Positions 34,376 through 48,316 of a DNA stretch of 64,000 bases are shown piece after piece. Numbering within the stretch: the stretch's first letter is position 1; each line of letters opens with the position of its first letter. The position numbers and the translations under genes were made by a program. Under the pieces are notes generated by a model, which saw only the letters and a list, made by a program, of their open reading frames with translations, searched no databases and was not told the origin of the DNA. The stretch spans positions 12,110,141-12,174,140 of the forward strand of contig NC_052670.1 in NCBI RefSeq assembly GCF_016802725.1, given 5' to 3'. Source of the DNA: Solenopsis invicta. Taxonomy: Eukaryota; Arthropoda; Insecta; Hymenoptera; Formicidae.

Positions 34376-35423
34376 CTTAAAAAAATGTTCCTTTATATTT
34401 TTCACAAATAGAAGAATTAAATTTTAAAAATACATATATGCAACACAAAGATACATATCAAAAATGTAAATAATCTATAATTTTTTATACATAGAGTATT
34501 TAAATAATCTATCTACATATCAAACTACACACATTCAATACATTCGATTCTGTTTTAAGATAATTAAACTGTGTGCATATACTATTGGTAAAATATTACA
34601 TTAAAATAATAATCTTATCAGAACATAATTGTTTCCATATTAAAAATCTAATGCAAAGATTTAAAATGAAAGATTATCTATTATTGCTACGCTAAAAATA
34701 CTTAAAAACTTGTTCGATTATCAAAAATTGTTAGTAGATAAATAATTATAAATTATATCACAATCACACAAGCAATTTTAGCATAAAATTTTTCTATCAG
34801 AATACGATAATAAACGTAGCTGGCGGACAAAATGAAACGTATATATACTGTAGAAATGGACAAAAAGGATTATAAAGATTTTCAGATTAACTCGATAATT
34901 AATAAAAATTCGTTAAAAAGTATATGTACAATTATCCTATATGCGAATTTGTGCAATATCGTTAAATTATACGACATTAAATAATCATCATTCATTCTAG
35001 ATTTTAAAAGGAAATTCATTGAACTTGAAAAATTTTTGTTATGGTTAATAAATTTTTTATATTGTTTTATTTCTTGAGTGTACATTACTCGTTAACAATG
35101 AACTTTTTTATCAATTTGAAATAGAATTTTTGTTTCGTATAAAACATAAAAATATCGTAGCAGATTTTTTAAGCAATTAAAGATTTTCGAATTTTTTTTC
35201 AGTATCATATATCATGAATTGTATTACATAATAAGTAAATAAGAATTTTATTAAAATGCTTTCTATCTAAAATTGCTTTTGATATAATTTTATTGCGTTT
35301 CATGCAATTTAATTTGTTAAAAACATTTCTTTAATACTTCTAATATAAAAATCGCTGACGCCTTAATATTTTCGCTAACAAAATATTGTTTTTAAATAGA
35401 TTAAATAATTTGTTATTATATGC
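34376..35423. other. AT-rich gene-free stretch
   Basis: No feature supported. The minus-strand open frame at 34882-35085 has AT-rich, low-complexity composition and no recognisable family. Confidence 0.35.
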
Positions 35424-35517
35424 ACGAGACTGGAAAATACTAGTAGTTTTACTGGTAAAAAAAACACCCTAAAATGTTTCTCATGCAAGTAAAACTACTA
35501 ACATTTTCCAGGCTCGT
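35424..35517. repeat. 94-bp hairpin repeat
   Basis: GAGACTGGAAAATACTAGTA with GTTTTAC at the left faces GTAAAACTACTAACATTTTC and CAGGCTCGT at the right, giving arms of about 28 bp around a 38-bp loop. Confidence 0.65.
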
Positions 35518-35529
35518 TCCATACGCTCG

Positions 35530-35760
35530 TCAGCGCTTGTCTCTTCTACATATATCCGTAGATATATTGCATGTACATTTTTAATGTCGGTTTTGACCGT
35601 CCTCTTAGAAGAAACTGTTCTGGACAAAGTCTCTCGGTGGCTTGCCTTTGCCTCTCAAGAAGTGACAATCGTTTCTAAATCAATTAAAAACTGATTTGAA
35701 CCTAGACCTTTGGCACGGAGAGCGAACTCGCAACTCTTTATGTCACATTGTCACATTTCA
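35530..35760 (-). repeat. Candidate tRNA-derived SINE
   Basis: On the minus strand the region opens with a tRNA-like 5' part: GAGTTGCGAGTTCGCTCTCC followed by a B-box-like AGGTTCAAATCAG (about 35689-35701). It continues into a tRNA-unrelated body (AGGCAAAGGCAAGCCACCGA, GAGGACGGTCAAAACCGACA) and ends near the hairpin at 35.5 kb. The layout (Pol III-like head plus unrelated body) is SINE-like. No A-rich tail or target duplication was established. Confidence 0.4.
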
Positions 35761-36678
35761 TATGATTTATTTATATCCACCTCTATTTAGACTATGTAAT
35801 TTTTTTACACTTTTTAGAGCAAAATATAAATTATATTATTATTTATAGACAAGCTATTCATCTATAAAGTTGCATTGATGGTATGTAAAGTTCATATCAA
35901 CTTTTTGTGATTTCATTACATTATAGATGAGTTAAAAAATTTTTTTGCAAAAATATACATAAATATAAAAAAAATATATAATTATGTATAAATATATATA
36001 TAAATTTATATACAAAATACATTTCTTTTCTTTTATAAAATTTGGTACAAGAAAAATAATAATAGTAATAAGAAGCTATAAAAAATTACATTTTTCATAT
36101 TGCTTCTTTTACAAAAAGTTGAGATATGACAGATTTCCTAACTTTAATAGTCGTCAACTTTAACGATGAATATATCGCTTCGCGGGGCAGAACGACATTT
36201 TTCTCTGCCAAATTCTTTCGTTTCGTGCAAAAACACGTCGATTAAACCTAAATTAAAAATTGAAGTTAAACTCCCTAAACTAAATAATTAGCATTTATAT
36301 TTGTATGTACAATGTAATAACATGCAGTTACTATTCATTTCTCAAAAAACTTAATTTATACGTTTATTTAAAAAATTATGTTTATAAAATAATTATTTGT
36401 TAAAAATAAATATTTGAAAAATAAAAAATTGGCTAAAAATAATTTTTGTATTGTTAATTAATATCCTAAAAATTAATTAATGTCTCCAAATTCCAATAAC
36501 GTAAAATTAATCAAAATATCAAAATTTTCAAAAATATTTTTATCTTTAATAATTAAAATCATAATTTTTTATCAATATATACTACAATAATAAATTTTTG
36601 TTTGATTCCTATTTTCAACATTAATGTAAACACATTAAAGATCAATTAACGACAGAAGTAAGGTGTTATTTAAGAAAA

Positions 36679-36807
36679 TTTAATAATGTTGAAACGTTTT
36701 ATAATTTTTAATACTATTATATAGATAGCAAGTTATTAAAATTTTAATAACTTTCTATCCATATAATAGTATTAAAAATTATAAAACATTTTAACATTAT
36801 TAAACCT
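36679..36807. repeat. 129-bp near-perfect hairpin
   Basis: TTTAATAATGTTGAAACGTT faces AACATTTTAACATTATTAAA, and ATACTATTATATAGATAGCA faces the near-complement CTTTCTATCCATATAATAGT. Arms are about 62 bp with almost no loop. A third, single-arm relative is at about 37164-37221 (GAAACGTTCCATAATTTTTA). A transcript through it would form a long double-stranded stem. Confidence 0.75.
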
Positions 36808-37361
36808 TCTTTAGTCATTATAACCACATATTTTCTTAATTACAAGAAAATTAAAAAAAATTATTTATATAACCTTTAATAAATTTATACAAAAAGATAA
36901 GTTTACATCCATCCGTATTGGTACCATTACAACATTCATATGATAGATAAGGTGCCATGTTTATGATTTATAGCAAAAGTGTATAACAATAATTTAAAAT
37001 TTGCCTTAACTATGTGTGAAGTTTCGCTAATTCGTCATTGCATTGCGAGAATTCATTGAGTTCAGCGATATATAAAATTATTCGGAAGAGCTGTCAAGAA
37101 CATTGGCCCTCTCTCTCTCAGTGGCTTTCATTATGCGATCCCAGGTAGAAAACTGAGTAGTAAAATCGAAACGTTCCATAATTTTTAATATTGTATAGTT
37201 AGAAAGTTATTAAAGGAAATAATACCTTACTTCGCTCGTTGATTAGTCTTTATATCATGTACTACAGTTATTTGGAAAAAAAATAAAACACATTATTAAA
37301 GATTTTTACAGTATGTATTAACATAACCTAGTAATAATTAATAATAATATATTTAATATAA

Positions 37362-38518
37362 TTATATTCTTCTTTGTTTGCGTGGCCTAGGTGGATTCCA
37401 ACTTACTCTAGTATCATCTGTAATTGATACAATGTTCAATCCTGTCATTTGAAGACCTTTTATAGAAGACTGTAAGCCATAAAAAATTTATAATATTAGA
37501 ACATGTTATCCAATAGCCATGACAAGATATTACATAAAACATAAAAAGTAAAAAATAACTTTGTAACTTACCATTCTACCAGCTCCAATACCTTGTACTC
37601 GTAGTCTCACTGTGTTCACGCCATATTCAAGAATACGCTGAAAGATAGACAAGTATATACATTTTAATGAATATATATATTTTTTTTCTTTTAACACAAT
37701 GCATCATGTTTTATGTGTAAAATCTCAACATAGATCATATTCCATGTATACTTACATTACCAAAAGTTATAGCTGCTTGTTGAGCAGCGAGATTTGTCCC
37801 TTTCTTAGCATTCTTATAACCCTCTATACCTGCTGAATGTATTGCTAATGGCACTCCTTTAAAATCCGTAAAATTCATAATTGTATTGTTAGGAGTTGAT
37901 TTTATATTAATAACATGCAATTCCTTAAATGGTACACCATTGAAGAGTCGATTCGGCGTATCTGCATCAGGAAATAGGTGTTCTCTAAAGCATAATAAAC
38001 AAAAAGATTATTTCCAGCACAGTCAACAAATAAATTAATAAATTCAATATATTTTTATGATAAATCCTTTTTCTGTTTATACAGCCAATATATTATAGAT
38101 TATTTATACAGCCAATATATTATAGAAAATTTGCCTAACACATTTATAAAACTAAAATTTATCAAAGATTATTATTCAAAATTAAAGTATGTTACACACA
38201 AGCTTGAAGACGGTAATACAAGTTATGAAACTGGTACTTATTATTATTATTATTAAAAAGAGAGGGTTTTACTTACTGCTGACTAATGTTGGTCGTCTCG
38301 GGCATAGTTTCTCCCTCAGTCAAGCCATATTTTGAACTGTGACCGACCTTCACCTTTTCATTTCGCATGCGAATCTCTTTGCTGCACAATGGAGTAGTGC
38401 AAATATTTCTTGAGGTTATGGCACTTAAACGCACTAACGCAGAGATCGATCGGCCATCGGCTAACGCGGTTTCTCGTAATACGAAAAATTTCGACAACCC
38501 TAGCGCGGACTTAATCAT
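37362..38518 (-). CDS. mRpS11: Mitochondrial ribosomal protein S11 (uS11m), complete
   Basis: Four exons on the minus strand, 38518-38277, 37984-37756, 37637-37572 and 37469-37362, join without a frame break into 214 codons. All junctions are GT-AG (donors GTAAGT at 38276, 37755 and 37571). The N-terminus (MIKSALGLSKFFVLRETALA) is basic and fits a mitochondrial targeting peptide. The body carries the uS11 core: HVINIKSTPNNTIM, TDFKGVPLAI, SAGIEGYKNAKKGTN, AAQQAAITFGN, GVNTVRLRV, GIGAGRM in place of the usual GLGPGR, IKGLQMTGLNIVSITDDT, and a basic PRPRKQRRI end. It binds the platform region of small-subunit rRNA in the mitochondrial ribosome. Length is close to that expected for the family. 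Introns are 292, 118 and 102 bp. It stands alone, surrounded by repeats. Confidence 0.93.
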
Positions 38519-38830
38519 TTCGATTAATTAGCCAATTATCACGTTTTATTCAAGAAATAATGCCAGGTCGATGCGAGTAAACTTGGAGTAGATAAACAAT
38601 CGTGCGGGCAGACAATTGTAATCATTAAGCTATTGCCATCTCTCGGCATCTCGCGGTATCGCAAAGACGAGAACGATACCGACTTGGTGTAATACCGCGC
38701 GCTTTGAAACAGCTGATTTATCGATTCCTGGCGACCTCTCGTACGCAGTCCGGTTGAACTTTTGAAAGAGCCGGTCGGTATCTCTGACGTTTTTCCGATA
38801 AAAAGTATATGTATGTACATTCAAATATAA
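38519..38830 (-). promoter_or_regulatory. Probable promoter and 5' UTR of mRpS11
   Basis: The 300 bp upstream of the mRpS11 start is clearly less AT-rich than the DNA beyond 38830 and contains several CpGs (for example TCTCGGCATCTCGCGGTATCG), as expected for a housekeeping promoter. No TATA box or initiator can be assigned with confidence. Minus-strand open frames here probably reflect only the composition. Confidence 0.4.
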
Positions 38831-41800
38831 ATGGTATATTATATATAAAATATATGTTCTTCTTTCTATTTTATAGTTTTCTGTTCATATATACAAAAAA
38901 ATAAAAAAATAAATTTAAAGTATGTAATTAGAAGAATAATTTTTGTAGTGTCTTTTTTTATTATAAAAAGTTTGAGAAAAAATCAGAAAAAATTGCCCAT
39001 ATATAATCATATATAATAATGTATAAAATTGTATATATAATTATAAATAGAATATTGTATAACGTAATCGCAATTTTATATAATTTTTTATAAAGAAAAA
39101 TAATGCAATATTATTTTTTAAATATATACACATATAGACAAAAAACATGGTTATATTTTATATATAATAACGTTTTTATGATTATATTTTATAATTACAT
39201 ATTTTATAATTACATATACTTATTTATATTTATATATTAAGATTATATATAGACTTTTTTTACTGGATTTTTATGTTTTTAATTTGAATATTGATTTGTG
39301 CATGTCGAACTGATTGCTTCAAACATTCAAAGATCGGTTTCGTTCGACATTTACATTTATTGTTGCGCGATACATGGAGATTGCATAATCTGTGGATAAA
39401 CTGAAAAATACGATCGTTTTGCTCGAATTTCTATTTACGATATTGCGAAATAAATTTACTTCTTTGGAAACGTTGTAAATATTAACAGATAGATTGTTAG
39501 TGTATTGCTAATAAATGACAAAATGCAATATTCTCAACAATTCTCGTACCTATGTACAATTATTAGTCAATTGAAAATAACGTAACAAAATTTTGGCAAA
39601 ATACCTTACGGTTAATGAAGCAAAAAGATGAAGGAATTTTATAGTTTTAACTGTTATGTGCTACATAGTAATGTTTTTTAATCAGGAATACGTATATACT
39701 TTCTGGGCGAAACGTTCCTCTTGAGTATGCGAGTCGTACGAAACTTTTTGCCCCGAAACAAGGTTCCTTGAGATGAGAATTTTCACTGTTTATTTGAACC
39801 AGTAAAAAGTAACGTTTTTAAAAGAGAGTATTAAGTACACTATTGTGAAATAAATGATGAAGGGTAACGTCATGAAATTGCGTGTCGTTCATTATAAATT
39901 TTTAAACTAATATATAAGTTATTCTCTTATTAGTAATATACTTTTGATAAATTGCTGGAATGACCACTTTAAATGCTCTTGTCTCGCGGAGCATGCATTA
40001 ATCTGTATATTTCATAATTCAAGTATTTATTAATGAGTAAATAAATCAATATAACATGTCCTTCATTTTATTCATTCTTGCATGTTATCTTAAAAAAAGA
40101 CATGTATTATACTGCATCGCAATATAATCAACGCACATTGATTGCATAAACGCATTCAATTGCAACTAATATGATATTAAACAAGTAATGACAACATAGA
40201 TAACGGGACCATTTTAATCTATAGATGTATCAATATATTTGCAGTGGTATTAAATCGGTAATGTGATTGAATTTTAGACAAGTTGTCTCAAACAGAAATT
40301 GACTGCTCTTATATAACGTAGCAATGATAATTTCCTTTAAATTCATTATCATATTATACAACTTTTGCTATTTATACTATGCATTTGCATATTATTTACA
40401 TGTAAATTAATATAGTCCATTTAAAAATAAAAACGCACATATAAAACAAAAACGTCGTTGAAACGTTAATGAAAGAAATGAGAAAAAATAGGATCCTCAC
40501 TCTTTTATTTCGTTACATAAAGCGAGATTTTGCAAAATTTAATAAAAATATTATAATACACATGATTTACATCCCTCACGCGATATATTGTATGTAACTA
40601 TGAGTAATACGGTGAAATTGCGACGATTGTCGTACTCGATTGTCTTCTTCGTTAACACTTTCGTGTAAATGTTGCATCGAATTATGCGCTTATCTATTCG
40701 CCAGGAATTCGATGAGAATTTGCTGTTAATAGAACTATTTGTTCACGGCATTAAATCTGTTGCTACAGCTCTCGATTTCTTCCATTAACGTTACCCCTCG
40801 AATGTCTGAAACAATGTGCGCGATTTCAATAGTGCGGAATTACGTATTAGTTATCATTAGGTAGATTGTGTTACCGCCATTTCCCTTACGAGCCATTTCT
40901 GGTTCGTGGCTTCCCCGTTTGCAATAATACATGAATAATGCCGCTACGATAGTATTGTGTTCCGCACAGGCTCTGCAACTCTTGCTTGGATACCTCCGTT
41001 AGTTAAGAAAATTTTAACGACTAGCTTAATATCCATAAACACGTGCGCACGATTGTTTGCGAATTTAAACGCAATATACATATTATTCACAATATATGCG
41101 CAAAAAGTGCAATTATTTAAATAATTAAACTCTCATTAGTCTCTCATATTAAATCGACATTATTAAGCAGAATTTAATACTCCGCAAAACATTAATTACA
41201 CACATTTTGCGCGCTATAACACTGTCGAGAAATATATTTATTTGTATCTTAATGCTTCGCAATTAGAAAGTGCGACATTACGTCTGGCACGAAAATAACC
41301 AGATATTGAAAAAAATTTCATGCATTTTAATACATAGTAACTTTTATCTCTCCAATCGCGAAGCTGAAAACACTTCCGGGGGTAATAATCGCGATATTCT
41401 ACCGAGGATGGATACTTAAACTTTCATGCGTTTTTAGTTGCTCAGCAACGTAACGCGATCATTACGTGGCAAATAATTAATAAATCTGCTACAAGTTGCA
41501 TCGTGCATATTAAATATACACGAAGAAAACGATTCTGTCTTCATACTGAACAAATTAACGACTGATTCGGTGTTGGCTCTATACAGGAAGAGAGAGAGAG
41601 ACTTTCAAGTGGGATCTAGATTCTCATGCACGTACATGGGATTGCGCACGCTCGAAGTGCTTTCTCTCTCTCTCTTTCCATTCGCGGGTACTCTCAAATT
41701 AATTACGGGACCCCTCTCATTTACGCAGTTATTATGAACCTTACCCTAAGATCATTACTAAATTACGCCCTGAGAGCTTCGGGGATCTCCCTGTACCTGT

Positions 41801-42059
41801 CTGCACACGTGTCTAGCATATACACTTCGCTGTATATCAATAGTCGTGTAAATGTCTGTCCATTTTTCCGATACGTGGTATAAATATTTACACGAACAAA
41901 ATGCAAAAGACAAGGAAATACTAGCATCATTTTTGTAAGAATGCACAGATTCGCACAAAAGCCATTCGATACCGTAAAAACTCCAATACACAAGCATACA
42001 AAATTCTTTGCATCAGTTCTTTTCATCATATTATTTTTATTAATGTTTTGTACAATTTA
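38831..42059. other. AT-rich gene-free stretch
   Basis: No exon, RNA gene or element border is supported. Runs of TATATA around 38990-39240 are simple AT sequence. Short (GA)n and (CT)n tracts lie at about 41588-41602 and 41664-41678. Confidence 0.4.
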
Positions 42060-42645
42060 AAAACAAGTTATTTTACTCGAAAAATCGTGCAAAAATGTTC
42101 TTATGAAAATTATACAATTATATTCAAAAATGTTTTGGCTATACAATATGAGCTAAAAATTATCAAAATTGAAAAAAAGGGTTTCCTAGATTTATTCATT
42201 TTTTTCCCTAATTAACAACAAAGAATTTTGATAGCGAATACCTAAATTTTGGTCCTGAAACTAGTTGCATAAAAAAAATAAAGAAAAATTTTATTTATAA
42301 TAGTTTTTACAGAAAAAATTACTATATTTTCCTGCGGTTTTAAACAAATAATTTTTAAATGAGTAAGTAAATCTAAATGAATTTTTGCACGAATATTTAT
42401 TAGAGTTTTATTAATATACGTAATTTTAATTTTATTGGTAATGCTACTTCTCCATAAAATTTGCAATTAAGTATTGCAAAACGCAATTGTATATAAGAAT
42501 TAAGAATAAGCAAGAAATTAAATCACTTTTAAACCAATGAGTGAATTATGTTTAAATTTTACACAGATACTCAAACGTAATACTAGAATATTCTATGAAA
42601 TTTTTATACATTTGATAATGTTTTTAGATATGATCCATATATCTT
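42060..42645 (-). repeat. Dispersed foldback repeat, copy 2
   Basis: Minus-strand relative of the repeat at 33783-34375. Shared words, read on the minus strand, include ATTACGTTTGAGTATCTGTG, CATTGGTTTAAAAGTGATTT, and ATAATAAATATTCGTGCAAAAAT-type sequence. It is diverged and lacks clear ends. Confidence 0.5.
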
Positions 42646-45600
42646 CAAATTAAATTAAGTAATTAAATTAAAATTATATTTAAATAGGAGGTGTTCAGGA
42701 ATATTCTTATGTTCACTCGTTTCAAACTAAAAAAAAAAAACGCCAATTAAAAATTAATGCATATAATATTAAAAATACTTATTGCTAATTATAATAGATT
42801 TGACTCCAATTAAGCAACACTTTTTGATCGTGTGTAGCACTTCTTTTCATTTTTCTTCGTGCAACACGTGAATGTTTCCGTTTCACCTCGGGCGATTGCT
42901 AAAAACCGATGTGCAAAAATGGGATTTTCTCCATCGTTCGCATATTCCGCCTCTTTCCTTGCTTGATGTCATTGCGCCACGTCGAAGCAAAAAGTTTTAT
43001 ATCGGATTTAACATCATCTCGGCGACGGTGGCGTCAACGGGCGAAATTTGGTTTTCAATATAAAACGAGCCTCTCTAAGAACAGCGGGCGCGTCGATAGA
43101 AAGAAAAACGGAAGGGGCAGTCGTGGGAAAGTCAGCACAGCATTCACGGCACTCAAGCTCGGTTTATCCAGGGGAACGGTATCGAGTATCCGCTAGTACC
43201 GTTCTCCGCGAAGCGTCGTTTAAACGTAGTCGGAGTATTCCATTCTTTGAGGGCCCGCAGAGTTTCCCCGATATTTCTTAAAGCGGCCACTGCCGCGATA
43301 GATCTTGTGCGCCGGTTTTATCCCGCTACTTTTCCGAGTTTCCTTCACATATATCATAAGGCTCCCGATAATCCGTAGGAAACAACGCGACCCGAAAAGC
43401 GCAGTTTTTGAAGTCGGACCCGCATTTACGTGCGATTCGCATTTCACATCGGGCTACTTTCAATATTGAAGTACCGGACAACGAAATAATGCAAACTATC
43501 TCACGGGAAAACGCTGATTGCTCAGCTACACAATTTCAATGTTGCATATCGCGAATCAAAAAGTTCAGCATACGTTTTATAACTTTTCGAGTTTAATCCA
43601 CGACGAATTAACTGGCTGTTATAAATGTAAAATAATCTGGTTCGAAAGAAAACTATGTTTAAGCAAAAAGGAACAGTGGAGCCTGTAATTTTAAAGAGAA
43701 ATCCGAAAACATTTTTATCTTTAAAATCTAAGATCTCATTTAAAGGTCTTATCTCTCCGTCCGTACAAAAGAGTGGTATTCTTCCTAAAGGTATAAATTT
43801 CGTATCTCATTTATTACATTCTTGCTTTATTTTCTATATATTGGTACTCTTGTGAAATCGACAGAATAAATATAATCGAGAGACAACTGCATTCAAAGTA
43901 TCGTTAAAAATAACTATCCATAAAATAGTTGGCATTGTTATACATCGTTCTTCCGTTTGAATAAGGCAAGACGATCCAACTGTAAGTAGGTATCTATCTT
44001 TCGCTTTTTATATATCGTTCCGCTTTTATTATTGCATATTTCATCGCCTTTCCTGGATGGGATGCAATAGAATAAGAGAACGACTTTGTTGTGAAAAATG
44101 TTAAAATTATTATTCCGTTTCTTGAAAGAAACAACACGATTCGAAAGCTCGTAGCTCCCAAAGTCGTCGCTCACTGAGGTCTTATTTACTCGTTTGTATC
44201 TACAGATTCCAGTCTCTTTCTTTATCGCCTCTCTCTAAATCAATATAACGAGCATGATTCGAGAGCAGTTGCGTGTATAAAGGATATCGGTCTATATAGT
44301 TTGCGAAGCAAACTTAGTTGAAACAAAATAGTTCTGTTCTTCTTTCCCACCTATAGCATAAATTCGAAGCTCGCGATTTCTCCTCTGCACATATATACTT
44401 CGAGAACAGGTCCTGCACGTTGCTAATTAAATATCACTTCGTAAATTACAATTCGCGTGCTTGCACAATGTTTCTTAGCGTCACAAGTTGCAACAAATTT
44501 ATTAAATATATTATTAATATGTGCAAAATATATTACACAATACATTAACTTGAGTTTCGTTTAGAAAGCTTTATTATTTCTTAATGTAGCAAGTGTTATA
44601 TAAATTACAATATTAAATGCGAAAAATTTTATTGAACAATATATATTAACGGTATTAATATTCTTTTACGTATCCACCAAAAGTCTCAAGTCTATAAATC
44701 TTTAAAGAGGTAAATCGTCCCTCTCCCTTTATCCCTTTCCTATCGCCCTTACCGTTCCTTAGATGTGTGGCTCTCGTTACGGGACTACCAAAAGAATCCA
44801 GGATGAAAGGGAGTTATGAACCAATCGGGATTCCCTACCTTCTTCGTTATTTATTCAACGACGCTACATATACACACGCAGACTAAGCCTGAATATTTTA
44901 TGGTAACTGTGTTACGTGCGTCTGCGCCCCGGGTATTGCGATTTGCGTTTGACGATCGTCCTGATCGTAAAAATTGTTGGAAGTGTATCAAAATCGCTTG
45001 CAGAATCTCTCCTCCTGTCATTCAGATTTCGTTTCCCGTTAAAATTATACAACGAAACTAAATTGGGTGCTGAAGGAAAACAAGCTGTTCAACTTAATTT
45101 TATCTCACTGATCGTGAGTCTTAAGATCTTCGAGAATAGCACATCAAATGTACATCCGATTGACCTAATTTGAATCGACTGAAACAATATATATATTTCC
45201 CGTTGACATTAGTTATTTATAAATTTGAAACTTTTAGCATATACGTACTTGGGGAGCACTTTTATTTTTACGCAAAGCGGAAACGGATGATTTCGATATC
45301 TTGAAATAAAAAGAACTGATATCCTTTGTTCAAAAATGTAACATGCACGTACATTGATATATGATAGTCATGTTTCTCTCTTCGAATAAAATGAACTTTC
45401 GAGATTTAGGGTAAAGCAGTACATTTTCAAACTTTTAAAATATATTTTTGTTTTTTAAACATAAAACACAATGAAACACTTAACTGTGTAATTAAAAAGT
45501 TTGCAAACTAAATTATTACAGTTAACACATCAATATAAAGAAGAAATTATTGTGATCGAAATCATAATTTTTGTTCAAAAAAAAATGTTTGAAAATGTAT

Positions 45601-46879
45601 CGCAATAAGCACAATTTGCATTACTGATTTGCATTTCCTACAAATAAACCATTTTCCTTAACGCTTATATTTCGTGATGACAAAAGAAATTGGCAAAAAG
45701 TAAAATAATGTTATTACAAACCGCTATTCGAAATTGCTCAGATTTGAATTGTACATAAACGATTCGAACATCATGTCTGCGAAATTATATTTTCAAACAA
45801 AAATAAGAGCTTTTTAACCAAGAAAAAGAGCTTCTCATACAACTTTTACACAGTGAAATAACAAGCAAATGATTGTTGACATCACACAATAAGATTAAAA
45901 ACCAAAGATAAACTTCGAAAATCTTATTTCGTTCAGAATTGTATTTATGTTTGAAATTGTACTACCCCGTAGCTTATTCTTCAAGTATCTATCTTGTACG
46001 TGCTTTTATTAATTATTATTTTTATCAAAAAGAGAGAGAGAGAGAAATAGAGAATCTAGAGATAATGTTCAAGTCATTAAATGGATTTTGATGACTTGAT
46101 TCGCGCAGTCTAATTAACGAACGATTTTTACAATGAAATAGAACAAAAGAATTTTCAGGTGCGAGAGAGAAATTATAAAATCAATAGAATCTCGGTGCTG
46201 GCTCGTTCGCGCTGCTTTAACTCCTCTTTCTTACTGTACAACTCACTCTTTTCTTATTCCATCTTTCCCTGTTCTTTTATTAACGAGTAATCGCGGCAAG
46301 CCGAGGCAAGATACCCTTTTTATTTGGCTAGCGAGCATGTGTGAGTATCTTGTATACATATGTATACGTTTATGTATTTTAAATCTGTATGTGTTTGTTG
46401 CGTGTATATGCGAATACACGCGTGCATATATGTAAGTATATATATTTATATTTCGATAAATTATTATATAATGATTTATTTCATTAAATAAATATCCATA
46501 GAGAAAAATATTTTATACATTTTGCGTCAGCTACTTTCCAATATGTGAAAGCTTTTTCTAAAATGCCTCGATTGCTTGTTAGATACATCTTCATTCATTT
46601 TTTTAAATAATAACAATATAACAATATTTAATAACAATACTTTGTATTCTCTTCTTTTATTCCCTATTATATAAAATATTCTAAAGCAGAAATATTCATC
46701 TCAACTTCTATTTCTAATTAAAAAAAAAATCTATCTCCCTATCTAAAGTCTTTACGTATCCGAGTCTTAGGTATCTGATCAGGGTGTGAGAAATCTCTTT
46801 TGATTTATAAACATTAATCTATAGACATTAACACTGCCAACTGTTTTCGCAATCGATCTATAAGCCAGTCGAATAATCT
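42646..46879. other. Non-coding stretch with mixed composition
   Basis: AT-rich DNA with less AT-rich islands at about 42870-43480 and 44700-45060. No splice-bounded open frame resembles a known family. A (GA)n tract is at about 46031-46045. Confidence 0.35.
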
Positions 46880-47159
46880 ACGATCGCCGATCAACGACAC
46901 CTCGCTTCACTGCCAAATCCTAGCCTCGTCTACACCTGCAGGTATGGACATTGGCTACAAGTAGAACGGTCGACGTTCTCTCTGGCACCCATCCTGTCGC
47001 TCGCTCTTTTTCTCTCGCGAAGGGTGGACACACACTCGGGCCTCGTCGTCGTCCCCACGAATTCCAGGGATCAATGCGTCGGTGCACCAAAACGCCTGCG
47101 CTACCCCACCTTCGCATCCCTCCATCCCTTCCTATCGTCCCCTCCACGCCCGTAACATC

Positions 47160-47260
47160 CAGCAGCAGCAGCAGCAGCAGCAGCAACGGCAGCAGCAGCA
47201 GCAGCAGCAGCACCAGCAGCGGCGGTGGTGGCAGTAACAGCAGCGGCAACAGCAATACTA
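47160..47260. repeat. (CAG)n / GGC-rich trinucleotide tract
   Basis: An interrupted CAG run (47160-47219) passes into GGCGGTGGTGGCAGTAACAG. Plus-strand frames give poly-Ser or poly-Gln and minus-strand frames poly-Leu, depending on frame; none is clearly a real protein. It lies in the proposed first exon. Confidence 0.85.
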
Positions 47261-48316
47261 TCACAAGCACGATATCGCGGTCAGCATGAGCTACAAGACA
47301 CCCTACTTCCCACGCCAGTGGCACGGCGCTGGCGTGTAGCCCCGGTGGTAGTCTCGGTATGCCGGTGTAACCGGTTGTGAGTCGGGAGTTTATTCCCTTC
47401 GAGTGTAGGCAGAGCTCGCTACCTTGCGCTCTGCGATCTACTCACACCCGGTACTCCGTCCGCCTCTTCCACCACCAAGCACTGTCCCCTGGTGCTCCCA
47501 CCCCGGCGGTAACGCTCCCTCTCGCTGTCGCTCCCTCCCGCGTGCGCGTCGCCCGACCCTCGGAAATTCTGAAAGCGGTTCGCGCCTGTGCAACGCGGGG
47601 GTGGCGAGGGACCGAAAATCGAGGTGAAAGGAAACTCCGCGGATCCGGCCTAAGGGTCTCTCCTAGGGCTGATGTGTGTCGGCCGTGCCCCCTCGCGTGT
47701 GCGTCCTGCGAGCGCGAAAAATTCATACACGCGCGCGCGCGTACGCACATACATCCGTACACAGTAACGCGTATACATACATACGCGCGTGCATTCGCGC
47801 CCACCGTCAACATACGCGTGTACATACGTGTGCCCGTGTGGATTCGTGACGTATCGCCAATATTTTCATTGCCCCGAGGGATCGCCCTCTTTCTCTCTCT
47901 CTTTCTCTCCTTCTCTCGCGTTGCGATTCCCTTGTCACGCCGCTTCGGTAACGGGTGAAGAAAGGGTGTTCGCGACGCGCGCGAATCGGTAACCGGGACC
48001 GCGTTTCTTCATCACCCGGGATATACAACGCGACGCCGTGGTGACGTTCGATCGCGCGCGGCCAGTTTTCCAAGTGACACACTTTCATCCGCGAGAGAAG
48101 AGAAACTCGCCCACGGCGGGCTGGCGGTAGTCGCGGCAAGAGGACTGTGCGGGATAGTGGTGATTATTCACGAGTGCACGCGACCAAGCCGCGAGCGCAG
48201 GTGGGAATTTAGCGAGTGCATCATCGTCGAGCTCAGTGACCATCCTCAAGTTTCCCGCGGTGACTCCCGCCCTCCGATAACCCCACGTTTCCTCGTCGTA
48301 TATGTCGCGACGTTAA

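Noticed and set aside
46951..47289. Plus-strand serine-rich open frame and minus-strand leucine-rich open frame (46920-47324)
   Set aside because: Both are produced by the (CAG)n tract. Neither has a recognisable domain or splice context, and several frames on both strands are open at once in this GC-rich island.
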